From an uncultured Chlorobiaceae bacterium (lineage in GTDB: Bacteria > Bacteroidota > Chlorobiia > Chlorobiales > Chlorobiaceae), in NCBI GenBank assembly GCA_903843305.1, contig CAIMPI010000011.1:1-64000 (forward strand): a stretch of DNA of 64,000 bases, in the 5' to 3' direction. The notes beneath the pieces were generated by a model, which ran no database searches, was not told the origin of the DNA, and was given only the letters and a program-made list of their open reading frames with translations. How positions within the stretch are numbered: the stretch's first letter is position 1; each line of letters begins with the position of its first letter. Positions 52,686-62,003 of this stretch are shown here, piece by piece. A program made the translations under genes and the position numbers.

Positions 52686-55487
52686 ATGAAAAACGAGCAG
52701 CAAACTCGTATCGAATTGATTGACAAGCTGTTACTGCAGGCAGGCTGGAGCGTGAACGATCCCTCCCAGGTTGTGGAGGAGTTTGATATTCTTGTCGGTT
52801 TGCCTGAAGGAGTGCAGGAGCCACGCATCAGGTACGAAGGGCATCAGTTCAGTGATTATGTGCTGCTTGGCAAGGATGGCAGGCCAATTGCCGTGGTTGA
52901 GGCCAAAAAAACAAGTCGCGATGCCGCCATTGGCCGTGAACAGGCGCGGCAGTATTGTATTCATATTCAGAGGCAGTTGGGCGTTGAAATACCGTTCTGT
53001 TTTTATACCAATGGTCTTGAGATCTTTTTCTGGGATCTCGACAACTATCCGCCCCGAAAGGTTATCGGCTTTCCCACCCGTGACGACCTTGAGCGGTTTC
53101 AATATATTCGCAGAAGCCGCAAACCTCTCACCGGGGAGCTGATCAACACAGCCATTGCCGGGCGCGATTATCAAATTCGGGCCATTCGCTCTGTCCTTGA
53201 AGCAATTGAGCAGAAAAAGCGGGATTTCCTTCTGGTTATGGCCACTGGCACGGGAAAAACCCGCACCTGTATTGCCCTGATTGACGCCTTGATGCGTGGC
53301 GGACATGCCGAAAAAATTCTCTTTCTGGTCGATCGCATTGCCTTGCGGGGGCAGGCGCTCTCTGCCTTCAAGGAGCATTTGCCCCACGAACCTCGCTGGC
53401 CCAGCGCCGACGGTGAAAAGCTCTTTGCAAAAGATCGCCGCATCTACATTGCCACCTACCCCACGATGCTCAATCTCATCAGGGATGAATCGCAGCACAT
53501 TTCACCATATTTCTTTGACTTTCTTGTCATTGATGAGAGCCATCGCTCCATCTACAACACCTACGGTGAAATCCTCGATTACTTCAAAACAATCACTCTG
53601 GGGCTGACGGCAACCCCAACCGATATTCTCGACCATAACACCTTTAGCCTCTTTCACTGTGAAGATGGCCTTCCAACCTTTGCTTATACCTACGAAGAGG
53701 CGGTGAACCACATCCCTCCTTATCTGAGCAATTTTCAGGTGATGAAAATCCAGACGAAATTCCAGATGGAGGGCATCAGCAAGCGGACTATCTCCCTTGA
53801 AGATCAGAAAAAGCTGATTCTCGAAGGTAAAGATATCGAAGAGATTAATTTTGAAGGAACGCAGCTCGAAAAGCAGGTGATCAATCGGGGGACGAATACC
53901 CTGATTGTCAAAGAGTTCATGGAAGAGTGCATCAAAGACCAGAACGGCGTTCTTCCCGGAAAAACCATATTTTTCTGCGCCACCATAGCGCATGCCCGCA
54001 GAATTGAAGAGATATTCGACAAGCTCTATCCGCAGTACAAGGGTGAACTTGCCAAGGTTCTGGTCTCCGACGACCCCCGCGTCTACGGCAGGGGAGGCTT
54101 GCTCGACCAGTTCACCAACTGCGATATGCCCCGCATTGCCATCAGTGTTGACATGCTTGATACCGGCATTGACATCCGGGAGCTGGTGAATCTGGTCTTC
54201 GTAAAACCGGTCTACTCCTACACAAAATTCTGGCAGATGATTGGTCGGGGAACACGCCTCCTTGAGCTTGGTAAAATCAAGCCATGGTGCACCGAAAAAG
54301 AGCTGTTCCTGATTCTGGATTGCTGGGATAACTTTGAATACTTCAAGCTTCAGCCCAAAGGCAAAGAGATCAAACAACAACTGCCGCTTCCGGTGAAACT
54401 CTTCGGGCTGCGTCTCGACAAAATTGAGTCTGCGCTCTCAATCGGCAACACTGCCATTGCAGAGCGGGAAGTGGTAAAACTCCGCAGGCAGATCGTCGAG
54501 CTGCCGCGCACCTCGGTGGTTATCAAAGAGGCCGCATCAGCGCTTCACCCTTTGGAAGAGGAGAACTTCTGGCTCTCTCTTACGCAGCAAAAGCTTGAAT
54601 ATCTGAGAAGCGAAGTCAAACCGCTCTTCAGAACCGTCTCAGATGCTGATTTTAAGGCGATGCGTTTTGAGCGCGACATCGTGGAGATTTCACTGGCAAA
54701 ACTTCGCCATCAAAAGGAGAGGTACGACACCATCAGCGACGGCATTGCCGAGCAGATCAGCCAGCTTCCCCTCAGCGTCGGCTTTGTGAAACAGGAAGAG
54801 GTTCTGATCAGGGCTGCTCAAACCAAGCGGTTCTGGAACGAGGCAACCGAAGAGAGCTTCGACGGGCTTATCGAAAAGCTCTCACCGTTGATGAAGTTTC
54901 GTGAGGTTGAGAGCGGCGCTATCGACCAAGTTCATCTGAATCTTCAGGATCTTCTCCACCACAAAGAGATGGTGGAATTCGGCCCCCGGAATGAGGCCGT
55001 CAGCATTACTCGCTATCGTGAAATGGTTGAGGCGCTCATTACCGAGCTGACAACACAGAACCCGATTCTCTCCAAAATCAAGGAGGGCAAAGAGATTTCG
55101 CCTGAAGAGGCCAATGAACTTGCCGAGCTGCTTCACGAAGAGCATCCGCACATTACCGAGGAGCTTTTGCGTTCCGTCTATAACAACCGCAAGGCACATT
55201 TTATCCAGTTTATTCGCCATATTCTTGGCATTGAAATTCTCAAGAGTTTCCCTGAAACAGTTGCCGATGCGTTCGCTCAGTTTATCCAGCAGCACTCCAA
55301 CCTTTCAAGTCGCCAACTGGACTTTTTAAACCTGCTCAAAAACTTCATTATAGAGCGCGAAAAGGTAGAAAAGAGAGACCTCATCAACGCACCGTTTACC
55401 GTGATACACCCGCAAGGCATTCGTGGGGTATTCAGTCCGACTGAAATTAACGAAATCCTGGCTCTGGCCGAACAACTGGCAGCATAA
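52686..55487 (+). CDS. hsdR: Type I restriction enzyme R subunit
   Basis: 933-residue motor/nuclease subunit. The N-terminal PD-(D/E)XK nuclease has D57 in FSDYVLLGKDGRP and E72/K74 in VVEAKK. The SF2 helicase follows: Walker A ATGTGKT (186-192), DESH box VIDESHRS (283-286), GLTATP and QMIGRGTRL (motif VI, about residue 515). A C-terminal helical domain (about 780-930) ends in FSPTEINEILALAEQ. The organisation is that of EcoEI-type HsdR. One base separates its stop from the AlbA-type gene, so the defence genes start as one operon. Confidence 0.94.
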   Translation: MKNEQQTRIELIDKLLLQAGWSVNDPSQVVEEFDILVGLPEGVQEPRIRYEGHQFSDYVLLGKDGRPIAVVEAKKTSRDAAIGREQARQYCIHIQRQLGVEIPFCFYTNGLEIFFWDLDNYPPRKVIGFPTRDDLERFQYIRRSRKPLTGELINTAIAGRDYQIRAIRSVLEAIEQKKRDFLLVMATGTGKTRTCIALIDALMRGGHAEKILFLVDRIALRGQALSAFKEHLPHEPRWPSADGEKLFAKDRRIYIATYPTMLNLIRDESQHISPYFFDFLVIDESHRSIYNTYGEILDYFKTITLGLTATPTDILDHNTFSLFHCEDGLPTFAYTYEEAVNHIPPYLSNFQVMKIQTKFQMEGISKRTISLEDQKKLILEGKDIEEINFEGTQLEKQVINRGTNTLIVKEFMEECIKDQNGVLPGKTIFFCATIAHARRIEEIFDKLYPQYKGELAKVLVSDDPRVYGRGGLLDQFTNCDMPRIAISVDMLDTGIDIRELVNLVFVKPVYSYTKFWQMIGRGTRLLELGKIKPWCTEKELFLILDCWDNFEYFKLQPKGKEIKQQLPLPVKLFGLRLDKIESALSIGNTAIAEREVVKLRRQIVELPRTSVVIKEAASALHPLEEENFWLSLTQQKLEYLRSEVKPLFRTVSDADFKAMRFERDIVEISLAKLRHQKERYDTISDGIAEQISQLPLSVGFVKQEEVLIRAAQTKRFWNEATEESFDGLIEKLSPLMKFREVESGAIDQVHLNLQDLLHHKEMVEFGPRNEAVSITRYREMVEALITELTTQNPILSKIKEGKEISPEEANELAELLHEEHPHITEELLRSVYNNRKAHFIQFIRHILGIEILKSFPETVADAFAQFIQQHSNLSSRQLDFLNLLKNFIIEREKVEKRDLINAPFTVIHPQGIRGVFSPTEINEILALAEQLAA

Positions 55488-55488
55488 C

Positions 55489-56931
55489 ATGACTGAAAAT
55501 AACCGCATCGAATACAAGCGCGAGCTGAATGATAGACTTGAGAAAGAGGTCATCGCATTTTTGAACTATCATGATGGCGGCATTATCTACATAGGTATTG
55601 ACAAGCATGGATCTCTCTATGGCGTGACTGAGTGCGACGCTCTGCAGCTTGCCATCAAAGATCGTCTAAAAAATAATATTCAGCCTTCATGCCTTGGTTT
55701 GTTCGATGTCATTCACGAAACCCGTGATGGCAAAGATATTATTAAAATCATCGTTGCCAGTGGTACCGAAAAACCTTATTACCTGCGCAGGTTCGGCATG
55801 TCAGAAAAAGGATGTTTCATCCGTATTGGCAGCGCCAGTGAGCCCATGTCGCTGCGTATGATTGAAGAGCTGTTTGCCCGACGTACGCGTAACTCAATCG
55901 CTCGTATCCGTTCTCTGCGGCAGGATCTCACCTTTGAACAGCTTAAAATCTACTATCAGGAGGCAGGCCTTACCCTTGGCGACAAATTCGCAGCCAATCT
56001 TGAACTGATCACCGAGGATGGCGGTTACAACTATGCCGGTTACCTGCTGGCCGATCAAAATGGCAACTCGGTGCAGGTGGCAAAATATGCAGGCACTGAC
56101 AGGGTTGATCTGCTTGAAAGCAAGGATTACGGCTTCTGTTGCCTGGTTAAAAGCTGCAAGCAGATACTCGACCGTCTGGAGGGAGTCGAGAACCGTGTCA
56201 TCAATAAAATAACTTCCCGTGAGCGTATCAGCCGAAGCCTGTGGGACAAGGTCGCCCTTCGTGAAGCCGTTATCAACGCCATCATTCATAACGACTACAG
56301 TACTGAACTGGTACCAAAGTTTGAAATTTTTGCTGACCGGCTGGAAATTACCTCAGCAGGTACCGTTCATCCTGGCACTGAGCAGGATGATTTTTTCGCC
56401 GGCTACTCCATGCCCCGCAATAAAACCCTGATGCGAGTCTTCAAGGATCTTGCTATGGTCGAATACCTTGGCTCCGGAATGCCCCGGATTCTCAAAGCTT
56501 ACCCACGTGAAGCCTACACCTTTTCGACACATTTCATTCGGACGACCTTTCCTGTATCCCTGGAAGCCCTTGCGCTGGAGGAAGAGGTGCTGAATGGTGA
56601 TGCAAAAACCTTGGGGGTAGAGTCAGGGGTAGAGTCGGGGGGGAGAGTCACCGCACAAGTCACCGCACAAGTCACCGCACAAGTCACCGCACAAGTCACC
56701 GCACAAGTCACCGCACAAGTCGGGAGCTACTGTGCCGAACCACGGAGAGCAAGCGAAATTATGTCAGAACTTGGTTTGAAACACTGGAAAACGTTCCAGA
56801 ATAATTATTTAAACCCATTGCTTGATGCCGGTTTTTTGGCGCGAACTATTCCCGATAAACCTCAAAGTCGTTTGCAACGCTACAAAACAACCGAGCAAGG
56901 ACAAACATTTTTGAAGCAGAACAGACAATGA
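55489..56931 (+). CDS. AlbA_2/Schlafen-type ATP-binding protein with VTAQ repeats
   Basis: 480 residues. The N-terminal AlbA_2 (Schlafen AlbA-2) domain reads IEYKRELNDRLEKEVIAFLN, then DGGIIYIGIDKHG. The middle has a GHKL-like ATPase segment (REAVINAIIHNDYS, SGMPRILKAY). A linker with six perfect VTAQ units (residues 387-410) leads to a winged-helix tail (ASEIMSELGLKHWKTFQNNY). The ATG at 55489 is one base after the hsdR stop; the frame opens earlier inside hsdR. Proteins of this type are transcription or DNA-binding factors often linked to restriction loci. Its function here is unknown. Confidence 0.88.
   Translation: MTENNRIEYKRELNDRLEKEVIAFLNYHDGGIIYIGIDKHGSLYGVTECDALQLAIKDRLKNNIQPSCLGLFDVIHETRDGKDIIKIIVASGTEKPYYLRRFGMSEKGCFIRIGSASEPMSLRMIEELFARRTRNSIARIRSLRQDLTFEQLKIYYQEAGLTLGDKFAANLELITEDGGYNYAGYLLADQNGNSVQVAKYAGTDRVDLLESKDYGFCCLVKSCKQILDRLEGVENRVINKITSRERISRSLWDKVALREAVINAIIHNDYSTELVPKFEIFADRLEITSAGTVHPGTEQDDFFAGYSMPRNKTLMRVFKDLAMVEYLGSGMPRILKAYPREAYTFSTHFIRTTFPVSLEALALEEEVLNGDAKTLGVESGVESGGRVTAQVTAQVTAQVTAQVTAQVTAQVGSYCAEPRRASEIMSELGLKHWKTFQNNYLNPLLDAGFLARTIPDKPQSRLQRYKTTEQGQTFLKQNRQ
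56647..56718 (+). repeat. Six perfect copies of a 12-bp tandem repeat inside the AlbA-type gene
   Basis: GTCACCGCACAA occurs six times without a change, encoding (Val-Thr-Ala-Gln)6. Each unit is a whole number of codons, so gain or loss of copies keeps the frame. It lies between the ATPase-like part and the C-terminal winged helix. The 5' flank also has a near-repeat GGGGTAGAGTC. Confidence 0.95.
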
Positions 56932-56974
56932 ACAGACAGGAACAGTTCACCATCAATACTACAGATACAAGCCG

Positions 56975-58636
56975 ATGCTCCAGCACAACCCTGAACTGAA
57001 ATCGAAGATAGACCAACTCTGGAACAAGTTCTGGAGCGGGGGCATTTCCAACCCGCTCACCGCTATTGAACAGATCACCTACCTGCTCTTCATGAAGCGG
57101 ATGGACGATCAGGACAGAGAGAAGCAGGCAAGTGCCGAGTGGGCGGGCGACACCTACCGCTCACTCTTTGAGGGGATGTGGATACCGCCGGAATACCGTG
57201 ATAAAGAAAATGCCGCGAGTTATGCCATTGACAAAAGCACCCTTCGCTGGAGTGAATTCAAACACCGGCAGGCCGAAGATATGCTCACCCACGTGCAGTC
57301 GAGAGTCTTTCCCTACCTGAAAGACATGAACGGCTCCGAGTCGAAATTTACCCATCATATCAAAAATGCGGTATTCATCATTCCCAAGCCTTCTCTCCTC
57401 GTTGAGGCGGTGAAAACGGTCGACGAGATCTTTGAGGTGATGGAGAAAGACTCGAATGAAAAGGGGCAGGCTTTTCAGGATATTCAGGGCGATGTCTATG
57501 AATTTCTGCTCTCCGAAATTGCCTCCGCCGGTAAAAACGGGCAGTTCCGCACCCCTCGCCACATCATCAAAATGATGGCCGATCTGGTCGAGCCCAAGCT
57601 TGGTCACACCATTGCCGATCCCGCATGTGGTTCAGGCGGATTCCTGCTTGGGGCTTATCAATACATTGTCACGCAATTGGCGATTCGTGCCGGAAACAAG
57701 GATCTCGTGCCGGACGAAGATGGATTTCTCCGCACCTCCGTTTCTGCCGGGCTTACCGAACAGGCAAAAACCATTCTCAGTAAAACGCTTTTCGGCTACG
57801 ATATCGACAGCACCATGGTTCGCCTTGCGCTTATGAACCTCATGATGCACGGCATTGACGAGCCGGAAATCGACTACAAAGACACCCTGAGCAAAAGCTT
57901 TACGCAAGAGTCCTGCTACGACATCATCATGGCCAATCCCCCCTTTACCGGCAGCATCGACAAAGGCGATATTAACGAAAGCTTCACCCTCTCCACCACC
58001 AAAACAGAGTTGCTCTTTGTCGAAAACATCTATCGGCTGCTGAAAAAAGGTGGAACCGCCTGCGTTATTGTGCCGCAAGGTGTGCTCTTTGGCTCCGGCG
58101 GCGCCTTCAAGGCTTTACGCAAACTGCTTGTTGACCGCTGCGACCTCAAAGCCGTTATCACCATGCCGAGTGGAGTCTTTAAGCCTTATGCCGGAGTCTC
58201 AACCTCCATTCTGCTCTTCACAAAAGTATGGGGCCCGCTCGATAAGGTCACCAAACCAGCGACGGAGCACGTCTGGTTCTACGACATGCAGTCGGACGGC
58301 TACTCGCTCGACGACAAACGAAGCAAGCAGGAGGGTTTCGGCGATCTGCTTGATATTGTCGAGAACTATAAACGGCGAAGCGTTGAGCACGACACCGACA
58401 GAACCCAAAAGTTCTTTATGGTTTCGCGTGCAGAAATTGAAGGCGAAGGTGGATATGATCTCTCCCTTTCCCGCTATAAAACCGATGTGTTTGAAGAGGT
58501 CGTCTACGAAAGTCCGTCGGTGATTCTCGACAAGCTGATTGCGGCAGAGGTGGGGGAGATTGATGAGGCTGAACTTGCAAACATTCAGAGTGGCATTGTA
58601 CGGGAGCTGTTGGAGTTGAAGGGGATGATTGGATGA
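56975..58636 (+). CDS. hsdM: Type I restriction-modification M subunit
   Basis: 553-residue N6-adenine methyltransferase. An N-terminal HsdM_N domain (KIDQLWNKFWSGGISNPL, ITYLLFMKRMDD) is followed by motif I ADPACGSGGFLLGAY (about residue 212) and motif IV NPPF (about 322), then FGSGGAFKALRKLLV and the ending LELKGMIG. The stop overlaps the hsdS start (ATGA). It methylates the host target sites and forms the M2S trimer. Confidence 0.94.
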   Translation: MLQHNPELKSKIDQLWNKFWSGGISNPLTAIEQITYLLFMKRMDDQDREKQASAEWAGDTYRSLFEGMWIPPEYRDKENAASYAIDKSTLRWSEFKHRQAEDMLTHVQSRVFPYLKDMNGSESKFTHHIKNAVFIIPKPSLLVEAVKTVDEIFEVMEKDSNEKGQAFQDIQGDVYEFLLSEIASAGKNGQFRTPRHIIKMMADLVEPKLGHTIADPACGSGGFLLGAYQYIVTQLAIRAGNKDLVPDEDGFLRTSVSAGLTEQAKTILSKTLFGYDIDSTMVRLALMNLMMHGIDEPEIDYKDTLSKSFTQESCYDIIMANPPFTGSIDKGDINESFTLSTTKTELLFVENIYRLLKKGGTACVIVPQGVLFGSGGAFKALRKLLVDRCDLKAVITMPSGVFKPYAGVSTSILLFTKVWGPLDKVTKPATEHVWFYDMQSDGYSLDDKRSKQEGFGDLLDIVENYKRRSVEHDTDRTQKFFMVSRAEIEGEGGYDLSLSRYKTDVFEEVVYESPSVILDKLIAAEVGEIDEAELANIQSGIVRELLELKGMIG

Positions 58637-60240
58637 AACACGAACTTCTTCTGAACGTTGCGCCATTTTCTGGGGCACGTGTACTGGAATTTGAAGGCTT
58701 CATGCGTTATCTGAGTACAGGCGATCTACAGAATGAATCCATTTCATTTGTAGATATTACCTACAAAGATAGACCCTCGCGGGCTGATATTGCCGTGAAA
58801 CAAGGAGATGTCCTTTTTGCTCGAATGAAGGGCACAAAAAAAGTACTTGAGATTGATAAAGAGCTAACAGGTATTGTTGTGTCTACCGGATTTGCTGTGG
58901 TTCGTCCTACCAATGAATGTAATGGCAAATACTTAGCGATATATATAAAGTCTGATGACTTCGAACGACAAAAAGAGAAGTATTGTTCTGGTGCAATCCA
59001 GCCAGCCATTACTAATGCTGGTATCAAAAAGATTAAAATCCCTCTTCCGTCGCTCGATGACCAAATCCGCATAGCAACCCTTCTTTCAAAGGTAGAGAAC
59101 CTGATCTCCCGCCGCCGCGAGCAACTCAAACAGCTTGATGAACTGCTCAAAAGTGTTTTTCTGGAGATGTTTAGCCCGGCGAATCGGAATTTTGAAACCT
59201 GGCCTTTAGTCGAAATCAAAGAACTTGCAGCCAAACACAAAGGAGCTATGAGAACCGGACCATTCGGTTCAAACTTACTTCATAGTGAGTTCAGTTCTAC
59301 AGGTGATGTGGCTGTAATGGGAATTGATAATGCTGTTCATAATCGGTTTACTTGGGGCGATCAGCGATTTATTACAAAAGAGAAATACAAAGAGCTGGGA
59401 AGCTATAGAATATATCCTGGCGATGTAATTATTACCATTATGGGTACAATAGGTTGCTCTGCAGTAATACCTGATGATATTCCTCTTGCTATAAATACAA
59501 AACATCTCGCAGCAATAACCTTGGACAGGGAACTCGCCAATCCACTGTTCCTCTCATATTCAATTCACTCCAACCCATACATTCGCAAGCAGTTTAATAT
59601 TAAGAACCGTGGAGCAATTATGAGCGGTCTAAACTTGACCATTATCAAGGAAACAAAAATTCGACGTCCTCCGATTCGGCTTCAAAATCAGTTTGCAGGC
59701 ATTCATCTTCAAATTGATGAAATCAAATCACACTATCAGCAAAGCCTCACTGAACTGAATAATCTCTATGGTGTATTGAGTCAGAAGGTATTTAAGGGCG
59801 AGCTGGATTTGTCGCAAGTGCCCTTGGAAAAAAATGAAGAACTTATTCAAGAACAAGTGATCCGGCCAGTTCCTAAGGGAGAAGAAAACGCAAAAACTAT
59901 CAACTTGCCAGATCCTGATGATGCAAGTGCTCTTGGTAAATCTGAAGTGCGCAAAGAGTTGATCGAGAACTGGATAAATGCTTACATCTTACAGCTTGGT
60001 AGTGGTGCCGAGTTTGTATTAAAGGATTTTTTTGAGGTGGCTCAGCAGAAGGTATTGAGTTTGTTGGACGATGATGAATCCTCACGCTTGGGACTTAAGG
60101 AGTATGACCAGATCAAGGATTGGGTATTTAAGGCTATTGAGCATGGGAAAATATCTCAAACACGGAACATTGTCAGTGAGCCAGATAAAGAAGTCGTTTA
60201 TGGTAATCAGATAATTCTGAAAACAGTGAATCAAGAGTGA
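58633..60240 (+). CDS. hsdS: Type I restriction-modification specificity subunit with C-terminal extension
   Basis: 535 residues. Two target-recognition domains (about 15-160 and 190-375) are separated by the helical spacer RREQLKQLDELLKSVFLEMF; the second repeat ends SLTELNNLYGVLSQKVFKGEL. An extra C-terminal segment of about 130 residues follows (RKELIENWINAYILQLGSGA, LLDDDESSRLGLKEYDQIKD), which ordinary HsdS lacks. The start overlaps hsdM by 4 bases and the stop overlaps the AAA gene by 4 bases (GTGA). The DNA sequence recognised cannot be read from this. Confidence 0.88.
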   Translation: MKHELLLNVAPFSGARVLEFEGFMRYLSTGDLQNESISFVDITYKDRPSRADIAVKQGDVLFARMKGTKKVLEIDKELTGIVVSTGFAVVRPTNECNGKYLAIYIKSDDFERQKEKYCSGAIQPAITNAGIKKIKIPLPSLDDQIRIATLLSKVENLISRRREQLKQLDELLKSVFLEMFSPANRNFETWPLVEIKELAAKHKGAMRTGPFGSNLLHSEFSSTGDVAVMGIDNAVHNRFTWGDQRFITKEKYKELGSYRIYPGDVIITIMGTIGCSAVIPDDIPLAINTKHLAAITLDRELANPLFLSYSIHSNPYIRKQFNIKNRGAIMSGLNLTIIKETKIRRPPIRLQNQFAGIHLQIDEIKSHYQQSLTELNNLYGVLSQKVFKGELDLSQVPLEKNEELIQEQVIRPVPKGEENAKTINLPDPDDASALGKSEVRKELIENWINAYILQLGSGAEFVLKDFFEVAQQKVLSLLDDDESSRLGLKEYDQIKDWVFKAIEHGKISQTRNIVSEPDKEVVYGNQIILKTVNQE

Positions 60241-62003
60241 AGCTGTTGCGTTTAAAAATAACCGATCCGGATGGCTTTCGCAGTCTGCAATCTGGATTTG
60301 AATATTACTTTCGCGCTCCTTGGGAGTTGGAGGAAAAGCAGGGCTTTGCCCCATTTGTCTGTGCAGGCCCCAATGGAAGCGGAAAATCAAATCTTCTGGA
60401 AGCCCTTGCAGCAATTTTTTTTCAACTGGAAGTGCAACGGGTGCGCCGCAACTTTTTGCCTTCGAATTTTATCTACGATGAGGAGGCGAATCCCGATGGT
60501 TTTCAGGAAGAGGATGCCCTCCCTAACGGTTTTGAAATTGAATATTTAATCAAGGCTCCCGTTGAATACTATATTCCGGATGGGGCGCAGTTTGCCCATG
60601 TAAAAATTCTCAAATCAATCGATAGTACACCCGAATTAAACTGGATAAATCAAGCTGATTTCGATGCTGACACCCATGACATTATTTCAGAGTGGGAAAG
60701 GAACTTTCTTTTGCCGCAGTATATCGTCGGATACTCCTCCGGTGAAAATGAAATTCTGAGTTTGCCCTTCTTCAAGATGCGCTTTGTCCAGTTTGATGAA
60801 TACTGGAATGCGTTAAAAACCCAAAATTCCTATCCTGGAAGACCGGAAACTCGACTGGCTTATCTCGACAGATCATTCAGTCAGGCGATTTTGCTCTGCA
60901 ATTTGCTGTTTCATGATACGGATACCTTGAAGCCATTCCGTGAAGAGGTTGGCGTGGATGAACTGAAAGAGTTTCGCATCATCATCAAACGCAGTATCAA
61001 TGTTTCCGCACTTGTTGCTGAGGGGTTTGGTGAAAATAATCCAGCGCTGAGAGCAGACCCGGAAACCGGTCGATACAATGTGAACCTGATGCAACTGCTT
61101 GAGAAAAACGAGCACTCCGCAAAGAACTTTATTCCCATTGTTACCCGGCTTAAACGGTGCGCAACCTGCTACTTTGTCGATGAAGAAGAGGATTCGCTCT
61201 ATCTCGATTATTTCGTTAACGATGCCACAAAAGATGCATTCAGGGAGAATTTTGACTTTGAGATAAATAAGTCACCCATCGTTTTGTTTCAGGCGTTTCA
61301 GGTTTTGCTGATGCTCAACCTTTATCCTGTGAGTGAGTCGTTGAAAAGAGATCTTTACAAGTCAGACAGTCACTATGTCAACGAAACCGTTCCTACTCTG
61401 GCATCGGATGAGCGCATCATGCGGTTCAAGTTTGTAAAGTTCACCAAACAGGATGTTACAGAACCGGTGATGCTAAAAAGCCTTTCCGATGGCGAACATC
61501 AGTTGTTGCATAGTCTTGGCTTGTGTTTGTTATTCAGAAACACAAACAGCCTTTTTTTGCTCGATGAACCGGATACCCACTTTAACCCCGACTGGCGTTC
61601 AAACTTTATTTCACGACTCTACCAGTGTTTTCCTGAAAACGAGGGTGATCCTGCGAACCATGAAATGCTGATCACGACGCATAGTCCGTTTTTGATTTCC
61701 GACAGCAAGCCCGAAAAAGTGCTGGTATTTAAAAAAGAGAAGGTACTCGGAACAGTAAGCGTCAGCAAGCCGGATTATAACACTCTGGGAGCATCGATCA
61801 ACAAGATTACCATGAACACCTTCGGCAAGCGAGAAACCATCGGAGGTCATGCCCAGTCTATTCTTGATAATCTGCGAACTCGATTTATTGATGGAGAAAA
61901 CAAGGAACAGCTTATCGCCGAGATTGATAAAAAGCTGGGAGATTCGGTGGAAAAGGTGCTGTTGATCAAATCCATCCTCGACAGTATGGAGGAGTCTGGC
62001 TGA
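60237..62003 (+). CDS. RecF/SMC-like AAA ATPase (restriction-linked, PtuA-like)
   Basis: 588 residues from a GTG that overlaps the hsdS stop. Walker A is GPNGSGKSN (residues 44-52), the signature-like SLSDGEHQLLHSLGL is about residue 414, Walker B LFLLDEPDTHFNP about 439, and the H-loop ITTHSPFLIS about 479. This ABC-type ATPase head is that of the OLD/PtuA/RecF group. It ends by TGATG overlap with the HNH gene, so the two are made in a fixed ratio. The ATPase-HNH pair is the composition of Septu (PtuA-PtuB) and of retron-associated effectors; here no reverse transcriptase is present. Confidence 0.88.
   Translation: MKLLRLKITDPDGFRSLQSGFEYYFRAPWELEEKQGFAPFVCAGPNGSGKSNLLEALAAIFFQLEVQRVRRNFLPSNFIYDEEANPDGFQEEDALPNGFEIEYLIKAPVEYYIPDGAQFAHVKILKSIDSTPELNWINQADFDADTHDIISEWERNFLLPQYIVGYSSGENEILSLPFFKMRFVQFDEYWNALKTQNSYPGRPETRLAYLDRSFSQAILLCNLLFHDTDTLKPFREEVGVDELKEFRIIIKRSINVSALVAEGFGENNPALRADPETGRYNVNLMQLLEKNEHSAKNFIPIVTRLKRCATCYFVDEEEDSLYLDYFVNDATKDAFRENFDFEINKSPIVLFQAFQVLLMLNLYPVSESLKRDLYKSDSHYVNETVPTLASDERIMRFKFVKFTKQDVTEPVMLKSLSDGEHQLLHSLGLCLLFRNTNSLFLLDEPDTHFNPDWRSNFISRLYQCFPENEGDPANHEMLITTHSPFLISDSKPEKVLVFKKEKVLGTVSVSKPDYNTLGASINKITMNTFGKRETIGGHAQSILDNLRTRFIDGENKEQLIAEIDKKLGDSVEKVLLIKSILDSMEESG

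Noticed and set aside
52321-52824. Minus-strand 167-residue frame between pal and hsdR
   Set aside because: Overlaps both real genes. The middle (about 52490-52600) looks mildly protein-like, but nothing in it matches a family, so it is not called.
53502-54380. Minus-strand 292-residue frame inside hsdR
   Set aside because: Opposite-strand shadow of the helicase region; the hsdR frame shows all motifs.
56647-56718. CRISPR-like array
   Set aside because: Repeats are contiguous, 12 bp long, in frame within a coding sequence and have no spacers.
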